This document shows positions 7,176-14,785 of a DNA stretch of 27,510 nucleotides, piece by piece (the stretch's first letter is position 1; every line of letters starts with the position of its first letter). The position numbers were made by a program, and so were the translations under genes. The notes under the pieces were generated by a model. It saw only the letters and a list, made by a program, of their open reading frames with translations. It did not search any database and was not told the DNA's origin. The DNA is from Candidatus Treponema faecavium (GTDB lineage Bacteria; Spirochaetota; Spirochaetia; Treponematales; Treponemataceae): contig DXHG01000161.1 in the NCBI GenBank assembly GCA_019113455.1, positions 1-27,510 of the forward strand, given 5' to 3'.

Positions 7176-8165
7176 ATGAAAACAAACGGAAAACGGCTGT
7201 GCGCGCTGCTGTGTGCACTGGGCGCCGCAGGCGTCGTGTCCGCAGGCGGCGCAAAAGACCAGACAACCGAAGATGGACAGAAAGTGCTCCGCATCGGCGT
7301 CGTGCAGCTCGTAGAGCACGCGGCGCTTGACGCGGCGTATGAGGGCTTTGTCGACGGACTTGCCGAAGCGGGCTATATTGACGGAGAGAATATCGTCATC
7401 GATTATCAGAACGCGCAGGGAGAGCAGGCAAACTGCATCACGATTGCGCAGAAACTGGTTAACGACAACGACGACCTGATTCTCGCAATCGCTACGCCCG
7501 CCGCGCAGGCGGTCGCAAACCTCACGCGCACCATTCCCATTCTGGTAACCGCGGTAACGGATCCTGCATCGGCGCGTCTTGTCGCCTCAAACGAAGCGCC
7601 CGGCGGCAATGTTACCGGAACGTCTGACCTCACACCGGTAGAAGCACAGATAAATCTGCTTACGCAGCTTCTGCCTGAAGCAAAAACGGTCGGCATGCTC
7701 TACTGCTCAAGCGAGCAGAACTCAAAATACCAGATAGACCTTGCAAAAAAGACCTGCGACAGCCTGGGCCTTTCCTATATCGACGCGACCGTTTCCAATT
7801 CAAATGAAATACAGCAGGTAGTGCAGAGCCTTATCGGCAAAGTAGACGCAATCTACACGCCGACGGACAACATGATCGCCGCAGGCATGGCAACGGTGAG
7901 CATCGTTGCCACACCGGCGAAAATCCCTGTTATCTGCGGCGAGGGCGGCATGGTAGACCAGGGCGGTCTTGCAACATACGGCATCAACTACTACGAATTA
8001 GGCAAGCAGACGGGAGCCATGGCGGTTTCCATCCTCCGCGACGGAGCAAATCCTGCGGAAATGCCGATTCAGTATCTGGAAAATGCGGATCTGCAGATCA
8101 ACATGGAAACAGCAGAGGCTATCGGTATTACCATCCCTGAAGAACTGCTGGCAGAGCTGCAGTAG
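7176..8165 (+). CDS. ABC transporter substrate-binding protein, TrpX-like family
   Basis: This 329-residue periplasmic-binding protein resembles the PF04392 (ABC_sub_bind/TrpX) family. It opens with VLRIGVVQLVEHAALDAAYEGF, then GLAEAGYIDGENIVIDYQNAQG, AIATPAAQAVAN, the TAVTDPASARLV segment, and the C-terminal GINYYELGKQTGAMA. The family binds aromatic amino acids or unknown small ligands; the ligand here is not determined. It has a secretion signal (residues 1-24), but the expected lipobox Cys is missing: the region reads VVSAGGAKDQ, so it may be a free periplasmic protein. Permease and ATPase genes usually follow this family; here a terminator follows at once, so the gene stands alone. It has its own promoter (7104-7132). 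Confidence 0.88.
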   Translation: MKTNGKRLCALLCALGAAGVVSAGGAKDQTTEDGQKVLRIGVVQLVEHAALDAAYEGFVDGLAEAGYIDGENIVIDYQNAQGEQANCITIAQKLVNDNDDLILAIATPAAQAVANLTRTIPILVTAVTDPASARLVASNEAPGGNVTGTSDLTPVEAQINLLTQLLPEAKTVGMLYCSSEQNSKYQIDLAKKTCDSLGLSYIDATVSNSNEIQQVVQSLIGKVDAIYTPTDNMIAAGMATVSIVATPAKIPVICGEGGMVDQGGLATYGINYYELGKQTGAMAVSILRDGANPAEMPIQYLENADLQINMETAEAIGITIPEELLAELQ

Positions 8166-8176
8166 CGGCGCTGTCC

Positions 8177-8217
8177 GCATAAAAAAAGCTGTCCTCCATG
8201 GACAGCTTTTTTTATGC
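8177..8217. terminator. Bidirectional rho-independent terminator
   Basis: This is a perfect 18-bp stem around a 5-base loop. Its GC core GCTGTCC/GGACAGC is flanked by seven A on one side and seven T on the other, so it can end transcription in both directions. It separates the rightward substrate-binding protein gene from the leftward adk operon. Confidence 0.93.
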
Positions 8218-8227
8218 GCGCGGGGTA

Positions 8228-8860
8228 TTACGCTTTCGGGAACTTTGCACGGAATTCCTCGAGCACCGCATCCGTTGCCGGGCGCGCGTCTATGTCGACA
8301 AGCAGGCCGCGCTCACGGTAGTATGCAATAAGCGGCGCTGTCTGTTCGCGGTACACGACAAGCCGGTTTTTAATGGCTTCTATTTTATCGTCATCGCGCA
8401 CATAGAGCGCTCCGCCGCAGTCATCGCACACGCCTTCGCGTGCTGGCGGCATAAACGATACGTGGAAGTTTCTGCCGCACGTCCGGCACACGCGCCGCCC
8501 GGACAAGCGCTCTATAACTGCGTCATCAGAAATATCAAAGTTTACCGCCGCGTCTATCGCCGTAATGCCTGCAAGCGCATCAGCCTGCGCAATCGTGCGC
8601 GGAAACCCGTCAAGGATAAAGCCCGCGCGCACGTCGTCCTCGGACAGCCGCTCGCGCACCAGCGCTACGGTTAACTCGTCGCTTACCAGCGCGCCTGAAT
8701 CGATAATCGCCTTTACCTGCAGACCAAGCGGCGTCTCGTTTTTTATCGCCGAACGGAAAATAGCGCCCGTCGAAATATGCGGCAGCTTGTATTCATCTGC
8801 AACTTTTGCCGCGAGCGTTCCCTTACCGGCGCCCGGCGGCCCCAAAAATATATACTTCAT
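8228..8860 (-). CDS. adk: Adenylate kinase
   Basis: Adenylate kinase interconverts ATP + AMP and 2 ADP in the cytoplasm. The P-loop GPPGAGKGT is at residues 7-15, the AMP-binding segment with GFILDGFPRT at 80-89, and the LID domain begins with the Arg-rich RLSGRRVC. The LID carries four cysteines (125, 128, 145, 148) in two Cys-x2-Cys pairs, the zinc-binding form of the long-type enzyme. Length (210) is normal. AAGGAG lies eight bases before the ATG. It is the last gene of the leftward group and is followed by the bidirectional terminator. Confidence 0.97.
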   Translation of the reverse strand: MKYIFLGPPGAGKGTLAAKVADEYKLPHISTGAIFRSAIKNETPLGLQVKAIIDSGALVSDELTVALVRERLSEDDVRAGFILDGFPRTIAQADALAGITAIDAAVNFDISDDAVIERLSGRRVCRTCGRNFHVSFMPPAREGVCDDCGGALYVRDDDKIEAIKNRLVVYREQTAPLIAYYRERGLLVDIDARPATDAVLEEFRAKFPKA

Positions 8861-8895
8861 GCCTGTTCTCCTTTATACTGTTGGCTACTGTGTGC

Positions 8896-8925
8896 AGTAT
8901 ATTCCTTTTTGCCGCACAACTGCAA
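8896..8925 (-). promoter_or_regulatory. Possible internal promoter for adk
   Basis: On the minus strand TTGCAG (8920-8925) and TATACT (8896-8901) are separated by 18 bases in the 67-base gap between mnmE and adk. It would let adk be expressed apart from the upstream genes. Confidence 0.35.
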
Positions 8926-8927
8926 GC

Positions 8928-10352
8928 CTATTTGCCCAGGCAGAACTGCGAAAACACAATGTCGAGTATGTCATCAGGAACGACGGTGCCGGTAATTTCT
9001 CCTAAGGCGTCAAGCGCGTCTTCGATATCCTGCGCCACGGCGTCGAGCGGGAGCGAGCGGTCTTCTGCAATCTGTATCGCGTGAGTTACAGAATCGAGCG
9101 CCTCGCCTGCCGCCTTGCACTGACGGCGCGAGCCAAGCCCGGGGTGTTCACGCTCCGTGCTTTCGCGCGCGCCGAGCAGCACACGCACCTGCGTCGTAAG
9201 CGCGTCAATGCCTGCTGCCGATTTCGCGCTCACATACACGGCGGCAAACGTTTTTCCGTTCACGCAAAGTTCCGCCGGACGGCCTTTCTGTTCTGCGGCG
9301 GCAAGGTCAATCTTATTGCACACGAGCAGCACCGGAAGTTCAGGATACAAGACGGCAAACTGCGTAAGAAACGCGCTGTCCTCTTCGCTTATGCCCGCCT
9401 GCGTGTCTATCACATACAGCATGAGGTCAGCCTCGCCTGCAAGCGCTTCGGTGCGCTTAACGCCCGCCTGCTCTATGCTGTCATCCGTTTCGCGCAGACC
9501 CGCCGTATCAAACAGACGCGCCGGAAGCCCGTCGAACGAAATGCCGCTTTCAAGCCAGTCGCGCGTTGTGCCGTGTATGTCGGAGACAATCGCGCGTTCT
9601 TCCTTTAACAGCGTGTTGAACAGGCTTGATTTTCCCGCGTTTGTTTTTCCGCAGAGGATAATGCGCGCGCCGTCCTGATAGAGCTTTTCGCTCGCCCATG
9701 ACGCACACATACGCGAAAGCTCCCGCTCAATATCGCGCAGCCCGCTCGGGTCAAACGCGTCGGCTATCGTTTCTTCGTCTTCGGGGTACTCGATTTCTGC
9801 TTCTACAGATGCAAGCGCCTGCATAAGCCGCTGCTTTATTGACAAAAGCTCGCGGTACAGCGCGCCCGAAAGCCGCTCTGCCGCATGGCTTCGCGCCTCG
9901 TCCGTCTTCGCGTCGATTATTTCATGCACCGCCTCGGCGCGCGTGAGGTCTGTCTTTCCGTTTACGAACGCGCGGAAGGTAAATTCGCCGCGGCGCGCTT
10001 CACGAAATCCAGTATGCAGCAAAACCTGGTATATCCGCAGCACAACCGCCGTGCCGCCGTGGCAGTATATCTCTGCCATATCCTCGCCGGTAAAGCTTTT
10101 CGGCGCGCGGAACACGCCTATAAGCACTTCGTCAATGCGGCCGCCTTTTTTGCCGTCCGCCTCCGGCTCGCAGAGCCAGCCGTATACAAGGCTTGACGGC
10201 TGCGCTTCAATAAGCGCTCGCGGACGCGAAAACAACGTGGAGACAAGCTCCACGCAGCCTGCCCCGGACGTGCGGATAATAGCAAGCGCCGACGGCACAA
10301 GCGCCGTTGCAATCGCCGCTATCGGCTCATCAGGCGTGTATCCTGCTGTCAT
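8928..10352 (-). CDS. mnmE: tRNA uridine-5-carboxymethylaminomethyl modification GTPase
   Basis: MnmE, with MnmG, modifies the wobble uridine (U34) of certain tRNAs. From the ATG at 10352 it has 474 residues. It shows the N-terminal formyl-THF-binding domain (PIAAIATALVPSALAIIRTSG), the helical domain and an inserted G domain with GKTNAGKSS (235-243), the switch DTAGLRET (282-289) and NKID (346-349). The essential C-terminal Cys-Leu-Gly-Lys is present as the last four residues. In-frame codons upstream reach 10526, but they overlap the PAP2 gene and look non-coding. The ribosome site is weak (AAGGCGG), so coupling to the PAP2 gene 13 bases upstream is likely. MnmG is not in the window. Confidence 0.97.
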   Translation of the reverse strand: MTAGYTPDEPIAAIATALVPSALAIIRTSGAGCVELVSTLFSRPRALIEAQPSSLVYGWLCEPEADGKKGGRIDEVLIGVFRAPKSFTGEDMAEIYCHGGTAVVLRIYQVLLHTGFREARRGEFTFRAFVNGKTDLTRAEAVHEIIDAKTDEARSHAAERLSGALYRELLSIKQRLMQALASVEAEIEYPEDEETIADAFDPSGLRDIERELSRMCASWASEKLYQDGARIILCGKTNAGKSSLFNTLLKEERAIVSDIHGTTRDWLESGISFDGLPARLFDTAGLRETDDSIEQAGVKRTEALAGEADLMLYVIDTQAGISEEDSAFLTQFAVLYPELPVLLVCNKIDLAAAEQKGRPAELCVNGKTFAAVYVSAKSAAGIDALTTQVRVLLGARESTEREHPGLGSRRQCKAAGEALDSVTHAIQIAEDRSLPLDAVAQDIEDALDALGEITGTVVPDDILDIVFSQFCLGK

Positions 10353-10365
10353 ATAGTATCCCGCC

Positions 10366-11265
10366 TTATATGCGCGCGCTGGCGTAGAGACCCGCGCGCA
10401 AAAACAGATGCGGCAGCACAAACGACGCGCACGCGCCAAGCAGCGCGTATTCAGCAAAACGGAACAGCTCCGCGCCGCCCGAAAACAGCGCATCCCCGGC
10501 AAACGAACAGAGCTCGTACAGCACAAACAGCACGGCGCAGCCCGTAATCACGCGGAGCGCTTTCTGCAGCGGAGAACCGAGCCGCCCGTCGACAGCCGCC
10601 GTCTCGCACAAGAGCACATACCCGCACGAAAAGCCCCAGAACAGCGCCGAAAGCTCCACATCACCGCCGGAAAAATGGTTGAAGAGAAAAGCAATCACGC
10701 TTACGCACAATATGCGGATCATGCGCGGAAGCCTCGCCGCGCGCACGGCGAGCGCGTCTCCCCACAGCAGCAGCCCCAGCGAGATAAGCATACCGACGCA
10801 CAGGCCGAGCAGCACGTCGGACGGATAATGCACGCCGAGATAAATACGCGAAAACCCGATAAGCAGCGGAGGCACAACCGCCGCACATACGCGCAGCGCC
10901 TTTTTACGCAGGCCGGACGCGGCAAGCGGCCAGAATGTCTCGGCAAGCTGTGCGTGGCCGGACGGCGTAGAGTAGCCTGACGCAGCGGCAAGCCCCACGT
11001 TTGAATCCGCAATAAACGGACGCGGCACGCACAGCGTGTTCTTTACCGCCGTGTTCAGCGCGCCCGAAAACAGCACCGCGCACGCGATGCGGAACCCGCG
11101 TCTCGTGTCGCCGCACCAGAACAGTATTGCAAGCACGAGCGCGTAAAACGGCACGTCTCCGGCAAACGACACGGCCTTCATCACGGCAGTCAGCGCCGGA
11201 CTCGCCGCCTGCTGCACCGCGCGGATAACGGCAAGCCCCCATTCATATACTTCCGCAGAAAACAT
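10366..11265 (-). CDS. PAP2-family membrane phosphatase
   Basis: The 299-residue multi-pass membrane protein has the three phosphatase motifs of the PAP2 superfamily: K-x6-RP (Lys75 to Pro83, KNTLCVPRP), PSGH (101-104) and SR-x5-H-x3-D (SRIYLGVHYPSD, 139-150). About eight hydrophobic segments follow the usual pattern, with extra helices at the C-terminus. Members remove phosphate from lipid substrates such as undecaprenyl pyrophosphate or phosphatidic acid; the substrate here is unknown. The ATG at 11265 has GGAG five bases upstream and lies one base after the previous gene ends. The 85 codons upstream in the same frame overlap that gene and are rejected. Confidence 0.92.
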   Translation of the reverse strand: MFSAEVYEWGLAVIRAVQQAASPALTAVMKAVSFAGDVPFYALVLAILFWCGDTRRGFRIACAVLFSGALNTAVKNTLCVPRPFIADSNVGLAAASGYSTPSGHAQLAETFWPLAASGLRKKALRVCAAVVPPLLIGFSRIYLGVHYPSDVLLGLCVGMLISLGLLLWGDALAVRAARLPRMIRILCVSVIAFLFNHFSGGDVELSALFWGFSCGYVLLCETAAVDGRLGSPLQKALRVITGCAVLFVLYELCSFAGDALFSGGAELFRFAEYALLGACASFVLPHLFLRAGLYASARI

Positions 11266-11266
11266 A

Positions 11267-13633
11267 CTACTCCGCCCCTTCAGAAACAGAAATACGCGGC
11301 AAAAGCGCCGAAGCACCCCACACGCCGCTGAACGAAGGCCGCCGTAAAAGCGGATCTGCCTCAGGCGCGGACCCGGTATACGGGTCAAGACACGACGGCG
11401 GCGGCTGAATATCCTCATAGCGTCCTGAGTTGTTCCAGAACATAAAGCCGCGGTCAAGCGCATCGCGCACGCCGAACACCTGCTTCTGCACGTAGTCTTT
11501 GTTGTAATACGCGCGGTCATACGACACGTTCAGGTAAAACGCCTGCAGCCACGGGCGTATCACCACGCGGTTGCGCGCTATCACCGCCGAACGGTACGAA
11601 CCGTAATACAGAATGCGGTACGGCCGTTCTTCCGCCGGTTCATGCGCCAAAAAGCCCTGCTCAAAATGGCTCGGATAAAACATCGGACAGATAACATCTA
11701 CGTAATCGGCGAGCTGCTCAATATCCTGACCAGTCCGAGCGCCGCTGCGGTACCAGCCATTCGCCCCGTAAATATCGATGCCGATCGGCGCGTCTATGTT
11801 TTCGCGCGCGTACGCAAGAAACGACGTAAGCGCGCCTTCCATATCCATGCCGCTGCTTTTCCAGCGGTACTCTGCGCTGCGCAGGTTAAGCCCGTCCGTC
11901 GGAAAGCGGATATAGTCAAACTGAATCTCGTCAAAGCCCCGGCTGATAAGCTCCCGCGCAATCGCGACATTATACTCCCAGACTTCTTCTGAATACGGGT
12001 CAACCCACGCCTCGTCGTAATACACCGGCACTTTTTTGGGCGGAACGGCAGGTGCAGGCGGCACTGTTCCCGCCGGCACGGCTGCCGTGCTGGCTGCGGC
12101 GGCGCTTTCAGTACCGTCCGTACTTGCCGCAGTTTCTTCGGCGGCGGGCGGTTCGCTCAGCACTTCTTCATAACCGCGTATGCCAATCCACGGTTTATCA
12201 AGCACGCGGTCCCACACCGCGTACTGGCCGCGGTCATACGACGCGAGGTTCTTATCTTTAAAGACAACGATACGCGCTATCAGGTATTTTCCCGCCGCCT
12301 TAAACGCCGACACCAGCTCCTCAAGGTCAACCGCGTAGCGGCTCACGTAGCCCTTTTCAAGCACGGCGGGGTCCTGCGCGTCATAGCGCAAAAGCCCGTA
12401 ATCGTCTTTCATGTCGATAACCAGGCTGTCAAGGTGGTTGTCTTCCATTATTTGCAGGAATCGTTCTATGCCTGCCGCGTCGGCAGCCTGCCCCGCGGGA
12501 ATGTAGAGGCTCTCGCGGTTCAGCGCCTGTTCTTTGTATTCCCCGATAATCTTTTTTGTGTTGAGCATCCACAGCTCGTTCAGGATGAGGCTCCGGTCAA
12601 ACCCGCTCAGATTGCGCGGGATATACGCGGAATAGATAGGCTCCGGCACACAGGCGAGCGCCTCTTTCCAGTTTTCAAACTCGGCGGGGCTTCCGATCAT
12701 CGTCTTTGTGTGAATATTAAACAGCCCGACGGTATCAGGCTCAGTAAAGACAAGGTGACTGCCCGTCCAGCATAAGCCGTCTATCGTTGACGTGTACGCC
12801 TCGCCGCGGTACAGCGTTTCAGCGCACTTTTTTTCCCAGTTCAGGCGGTATATTGCCGGCATAAACGTCTGCGACAGATAGATTTCCGTGCGCACGCTGC
12901 CGTCCGGCTGCTGCTCTTCAACCGCAGCAATATCGGCTATCTCATCGGGCATCCCGACAGTCGGCAGCATCGCGAACCCTTCTTCAAGGTCGACCCACTG
13001 CGGCCGCGGGTCGTCGGGCTTTATATACGCAAGCCCGTACAGCGCGTGAGACATGAATACGACAAGCTCCGTCCCGCCGCCCGCCGCCGGCATATCGGCG
13101 ACACAGACGGCCTTGGTGCCCGTTGTCTGCGCGTTAAAGCCGAGCGATTGCCACGTCTTTCCGCCGTCCCGCGAAAGGAACACCTCATCGCGCGTGAGCG
13201 TTGCCATCACGGACGGATCCGACGGATGCACTGAAAAATCCTTTAAATCGCGCGTTTTAATGGTAAACGACGTTTCTTTATTCCGGTATTCCTTTATCGT
13301 GATTGACGGCAGCCCTTCGCTGCGGTATTCAAAATGTGCGAGGTCTTTGCTGTACAGCAGCCCGCGCGACGTCAGAAAAAACCATTCCTCACCGCCGGCG
13401 GACTGTACGCGCTGTATCATGCTGACTCTGCCCTCCGTCCACAGCGGCACCGCCGTGTTGGAGCCGTTGATCCGGTACAGGCCGCTTTCCGCGCCGACAA
13501 TCATGTGCTGCGTGATATGTTTCTGCGTCTGGGGCGGCAGACGCGAAGGAAGCGAATATAAAGGAAGAGAATCCGCCGCAGCGGGCAGCAGTACCGCCGC
13601 CGCAAGCAGACAAAAAAAGCAAAATTTGCGCAT
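11267..13633 (-). CDS. Secreted beta-propeller plus DUF4015 glycoside hydrolase-like protein
   Basis: This 788-residue exported protein has a signal peptide (1-20, ending AAAD). The N-terminal half looks like a beta-propeller of the Asp-box/BNR type: GLYRINGS, GLLYSKDL and one clear SRDGGKTW at 154-161. The C-terminal half, from about residue 380, matches the DUF4015 putative glycoside hydrolase barrel (LDSLVIDMKDDYG, FDEIQFDYIRFPTDG, IGIDIYGANGW, DVICPMFYPSHF). Acidic residues in the DYIRFP and DMKDD segments are candidate active-site groups. A low-complexity Ala/Thr/Pro insert of about 50 residues splits the barrel. It likely acts on an envelope polysaccharide, but the substrate is unknown. 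No ribosome site precedes the ATG. It starts the PAP2-mnmE-adk group. Confidence 0.85.
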   Translation of the reverse strand: MRKFCFFCLLAAAVLLPAAADSLPLYSLPSRLPPQTQKHITQHMIVGAESGLYRINGSNTAVPLWTEGRVSMIQRVQSAGGEEWFFLTSRGLLYSKDLAHFEYRSEGLPSITIKEYRNKETSFTIKTRDLKDFSVHPSDPSVMATLTRDEVFLSRDGGKTWQSLGFNAQTTGTKAVCVADMPAAGGGTELVVFMSHALYGLAYIKPDDPRPQWVDLEEGFAMLPTVGMPDEIADIAAVEEQQPDGSVRTEIYLSQTFMPAIYRLNWEKKCAETLYRGEAYTSTIDGLCWTGSHLVFTEPDTVGLFNIHTKTMIGSPAEFENWKEALACVPEPIYSAYIPRNLSGFDRSLILNELWMLNTKKIIGEYKEQALNRESLYIPAGQAADAAGIERFLQIMEDNHLDSLVIDMKDDYGLLRYDAQDPAVLEKGYVSRYAVDLEELVSAFKAAGKYLIARIVVFKDKNLASYDRGQYAVWDRVLDKPWIGIRGYEEVLSEPPAAEETAASTDGTESAAAASTAAVPAGTVPPAPAVPPKKVPVYYDEAWVDPYSEEVWEYNVAIARELISRGFDEIQFDYIRFPTDGLNLRSAEYRWKSSGMDMEGALTSFLAYARENIDAPIGIDIYGANGWYRSGARTGQDIEQLADYVDVICPMFYPSHFEQGFLAHEPAEERPYRILYYGSYRSAVIARNRVVIRPWLQAFYLNVSYDRAYYNKDYVQKQVFGVRDALDRGFMFWNNSGRYEDIQPPPSCLDPYTGSAPEADPLLRRPSFSGVWGASALLPRISVSEGAE

Positions 13634-13687
13634 ACGTATATGCTATCGGTATTTTTTACTTTCTGCATGATAGAAGAAATGCTGCCG

Positions 13688-13730
13688 TGCTTCTGCGCTG
13701 CACACGGGCTTTTTTCTGTCAGCCTGCGGC
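13688..13730 (-). repeat. Dispersed intergenic repeat R1, long copy
   Basis: Read on the minus strand, this contains CAGCCGCAGGCTG, a 10-base A-rich spacer and GTGCAGCGCAGAA. Both 13-base blocks are repeated in the same order at about 15075-15118 on the plus strand, and the first block plus spacer matches 62-78. It lies just upstream of the DUF4015 gene. Confidence 0.55.
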
Positions 13731-13795
13731 TGCGCGCTTTCTTTTTTCTTTCTTATTCTCTGTAATGTGCTTTTTTGGGGAGGGAGAGAACCTAC

Positions 13796-14065
13796 GCGCA
13801 AGCTGTTGCTTGCGCTCACAGTTTTGCTTTCGCAAAACTGTCTACTTCAGAGGCGTTGTTCCCAGTCGCAGACCTGCGGTCTGCTTACGCAGTTTTAGGG
13901 CTCTGCCCTAAAACTGCCAGTTCCGCTATCTGTCGTTAGACTGATAGCGGAACGTCAGCACTGAGGCTTGTCGCTTACGCTCCAAGCTGCCAAGTTTAGG
14001 GCGCAAAATGCGCCCTAAACTTGCACGTCTACAGTTGCAAATTTGAGGCGGTGCCTCAAACTTGC
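13796..14065. repeat. Array of compact hairpins
   Basis: At least seven strong inverted repeats lie side by side in 270 bases. They are 13796-13815 (8 bp, loop TGTT), 13818-13841 (10 bp, loop TTTC), 13868-13884 (7 bp, loop TGC), 13889-13917 (13 bp, loop TCT), 13920-13953 (11 bp, 12-base loop), 13991-14023 (15 bp, loop AAA) and 14037-14065 (13 bp with one mismatch, loop GGT). A weaker 5-bp stem lies at 13966-13987. Several arms share an AGTTTTAGGGC-like or AGTTTTGC-like core, as if derived from one another. No gene lies in 13634-14145. The array sits past the terminator of the lipoprotein gene and upstream of the DUF4015 gene. Confidence 0.85.
13845..13905. repeat. Dispersed palindromic repeat, copy B
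   Basis: This part of the hairpin array is related, in inverted orientation, to 7000-7053. Bases 13845-13861 match at 16 of 17, and the hairpin at 13868-13884 matches 7015-7031 with an A-T pair replaced by G-C and a G-T wobble replaced by G-C. The stem was therefore kept while the sequence changed. Confidence 0.6.
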
Positions 14066-14084
14066 GCGGGCATGGCGGGCGCCG

Positions 14085-14122
14085 AAAAAAAAGGGCTGTC
14101 TCCTTAATAAAGGAGACAGCCC
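14085..14122 (-). terminator. Rho-independent terminator of the small lipoprotein gene
   Basis: The stem is a perfect 13 bp (GGGCTGTCTCCTT with AAGGAGACAGCCC) around a 4-base loop at 14093-14122. On the minus strand it is followed by eight T (14085-14092). It lies 23 bases past the stop of the leftward lipoprotein gene. Confidence 0.93.
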
Positions 14123-14145
14123 TGCACGGTCAGATAAACTGCGTG

Positions 14146-14625
14146 TTAGATTGACGGACCATACACGCTATAGCCAGAGCCAGACCCAGCTATGATAGAT
14201 TCAACGGTAACTGTTCCGGAACTACTGCCTGAATTGATTTCGGATATCTGTATCGAAATCTCCCCGAACATCCTTGAAGCAGCTCCAATCAAAACAATTT
14301 CACCATTCTTTTTCAGCAACAGCATATTGGCATCATACACATATGAGTATGAAACACCCTTAAGCAGTTCTGTATATACATTCATATACTCAGCCGAAAT
14401 ATCGCCGCTGACCATTTCATCCGCAATTTTCTGGCTCATTTTGAACGTCGCGGTGCCGCCTGACAGGGTAAGCGTTATACCACTCTCGTTCGTGTACGAC
14501 GTTCCTTCGATTCCCTGATTCGCAAGCACGACTTCTGTCGGGCCTTCTGCGGCGTTGTCGCAGCCTATCATGCTTACCGCCATTACCAGAGCACAGCCTA
14601 TGCCCAGCCACATCGTTTTTTTCAT
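14146..14625 (-). CDS. Small lipoprotein, unknown function, possibly phase-variable
   Basis: This 159-residue protein is not recognised. It has a lipoprotein signal: MKKTMWLG, a hydrophobic core and the lipobox VSMIGC with Cys22. After the cysteine comes a short acidic linker, then GTSYTNESGITLTLSGGTATFKM, an up-and-down beta pattern reminiscent of small lipocalin-like or adhesin-like domains, and a Gly/Ser-rich C-terminus. AGGAGG lies eight bases before the ATG. Codon use is noticeably more AT-rich than that of its neighbours, which suggests different origin or lower expression. It stands alone: own promoter with a C/G run in the spacer (14680-14706), own terminator, and repeat arrays on both sides. 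Surface exposure is an inference. Confidence 0.85.
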   Translation of the reverse strand: MKKTMWLGIGCALVMAVSMIGCDNAAEGPTEVVLANQGIEGTSYTNESGITLTLSGGTATFKMSQKIADEMVSGDISAEYMNVYTELLKGVSYSYVYDANMLLLKKNGEIVLIGAASRMFGEISIQISEINSGSSSGTVTVESIIAGSGSGYSVYGPSI

Positions 14626-14679
14626 AAAAACGTCCTCCTAATAAAAGGTTTATATGTGTAACTGCACAGTTACTGCGCC

Positions 14680-14706
14680 ATCATACCGGGGGGGGCATTT
14701 TGTCAA
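14680..14706 (-). promoter_or_regulatory. Promoter with poly-C spacer, candidate phase-variable switch
   Basis: On the minus strand a perfect -35 TTGACA (14701-14706) and a good -10 TATGAT (14680-14685) are separated by 15 bases, eight of which are a run of C (G on the plus strand, 14688-14695). Fifteen is short of the best 17-base spacing, so adding two bases to the run would be expected to raise promoter strength. The start codon at 14625 lies about 50 bases downstream. Confidence 0.7.
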
Positions 14707-14710
14707 GCCC

Positions 14711-14756
14711 TTTTTGCCCGTTTTTGCAAAAAAAATACGCAGAAAAGCAAAAAAAA
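14711..14756. promoter_or_regulatory. Phased A/T tracts upstream of the promoter
   Basis: A- or T-tracts of 4-8 bases lie at 14711-14715, 14721-14725, 14728-14735, 14743-14746 and 14749-14756. Their centres are 8 to 13 bases apart, close to the helical repeat. This suggests curved DNA or an UP-type element directly upstream of the -35 box of the small lipoprotein gene. Confidence 0.45.
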
Positions 14757-14785
14757 TTGCCGCCAGGCAGAGAACCGGGCGCCAG

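Noticed and set aside
10353..10526. N-terminal extension of mnmE
   Set aside because: It overlaps the PAP2 gene, is rich in Cys and Arg, and precedes a normal MnmE start.
13796..14065. Integron attC array
   Set aside because: One GTTAGAC core-like match occurs (13936-13942), but the paired core sites are not in attC arrangement, no cassette genes lie between the hairpins and no integrase is in the window.
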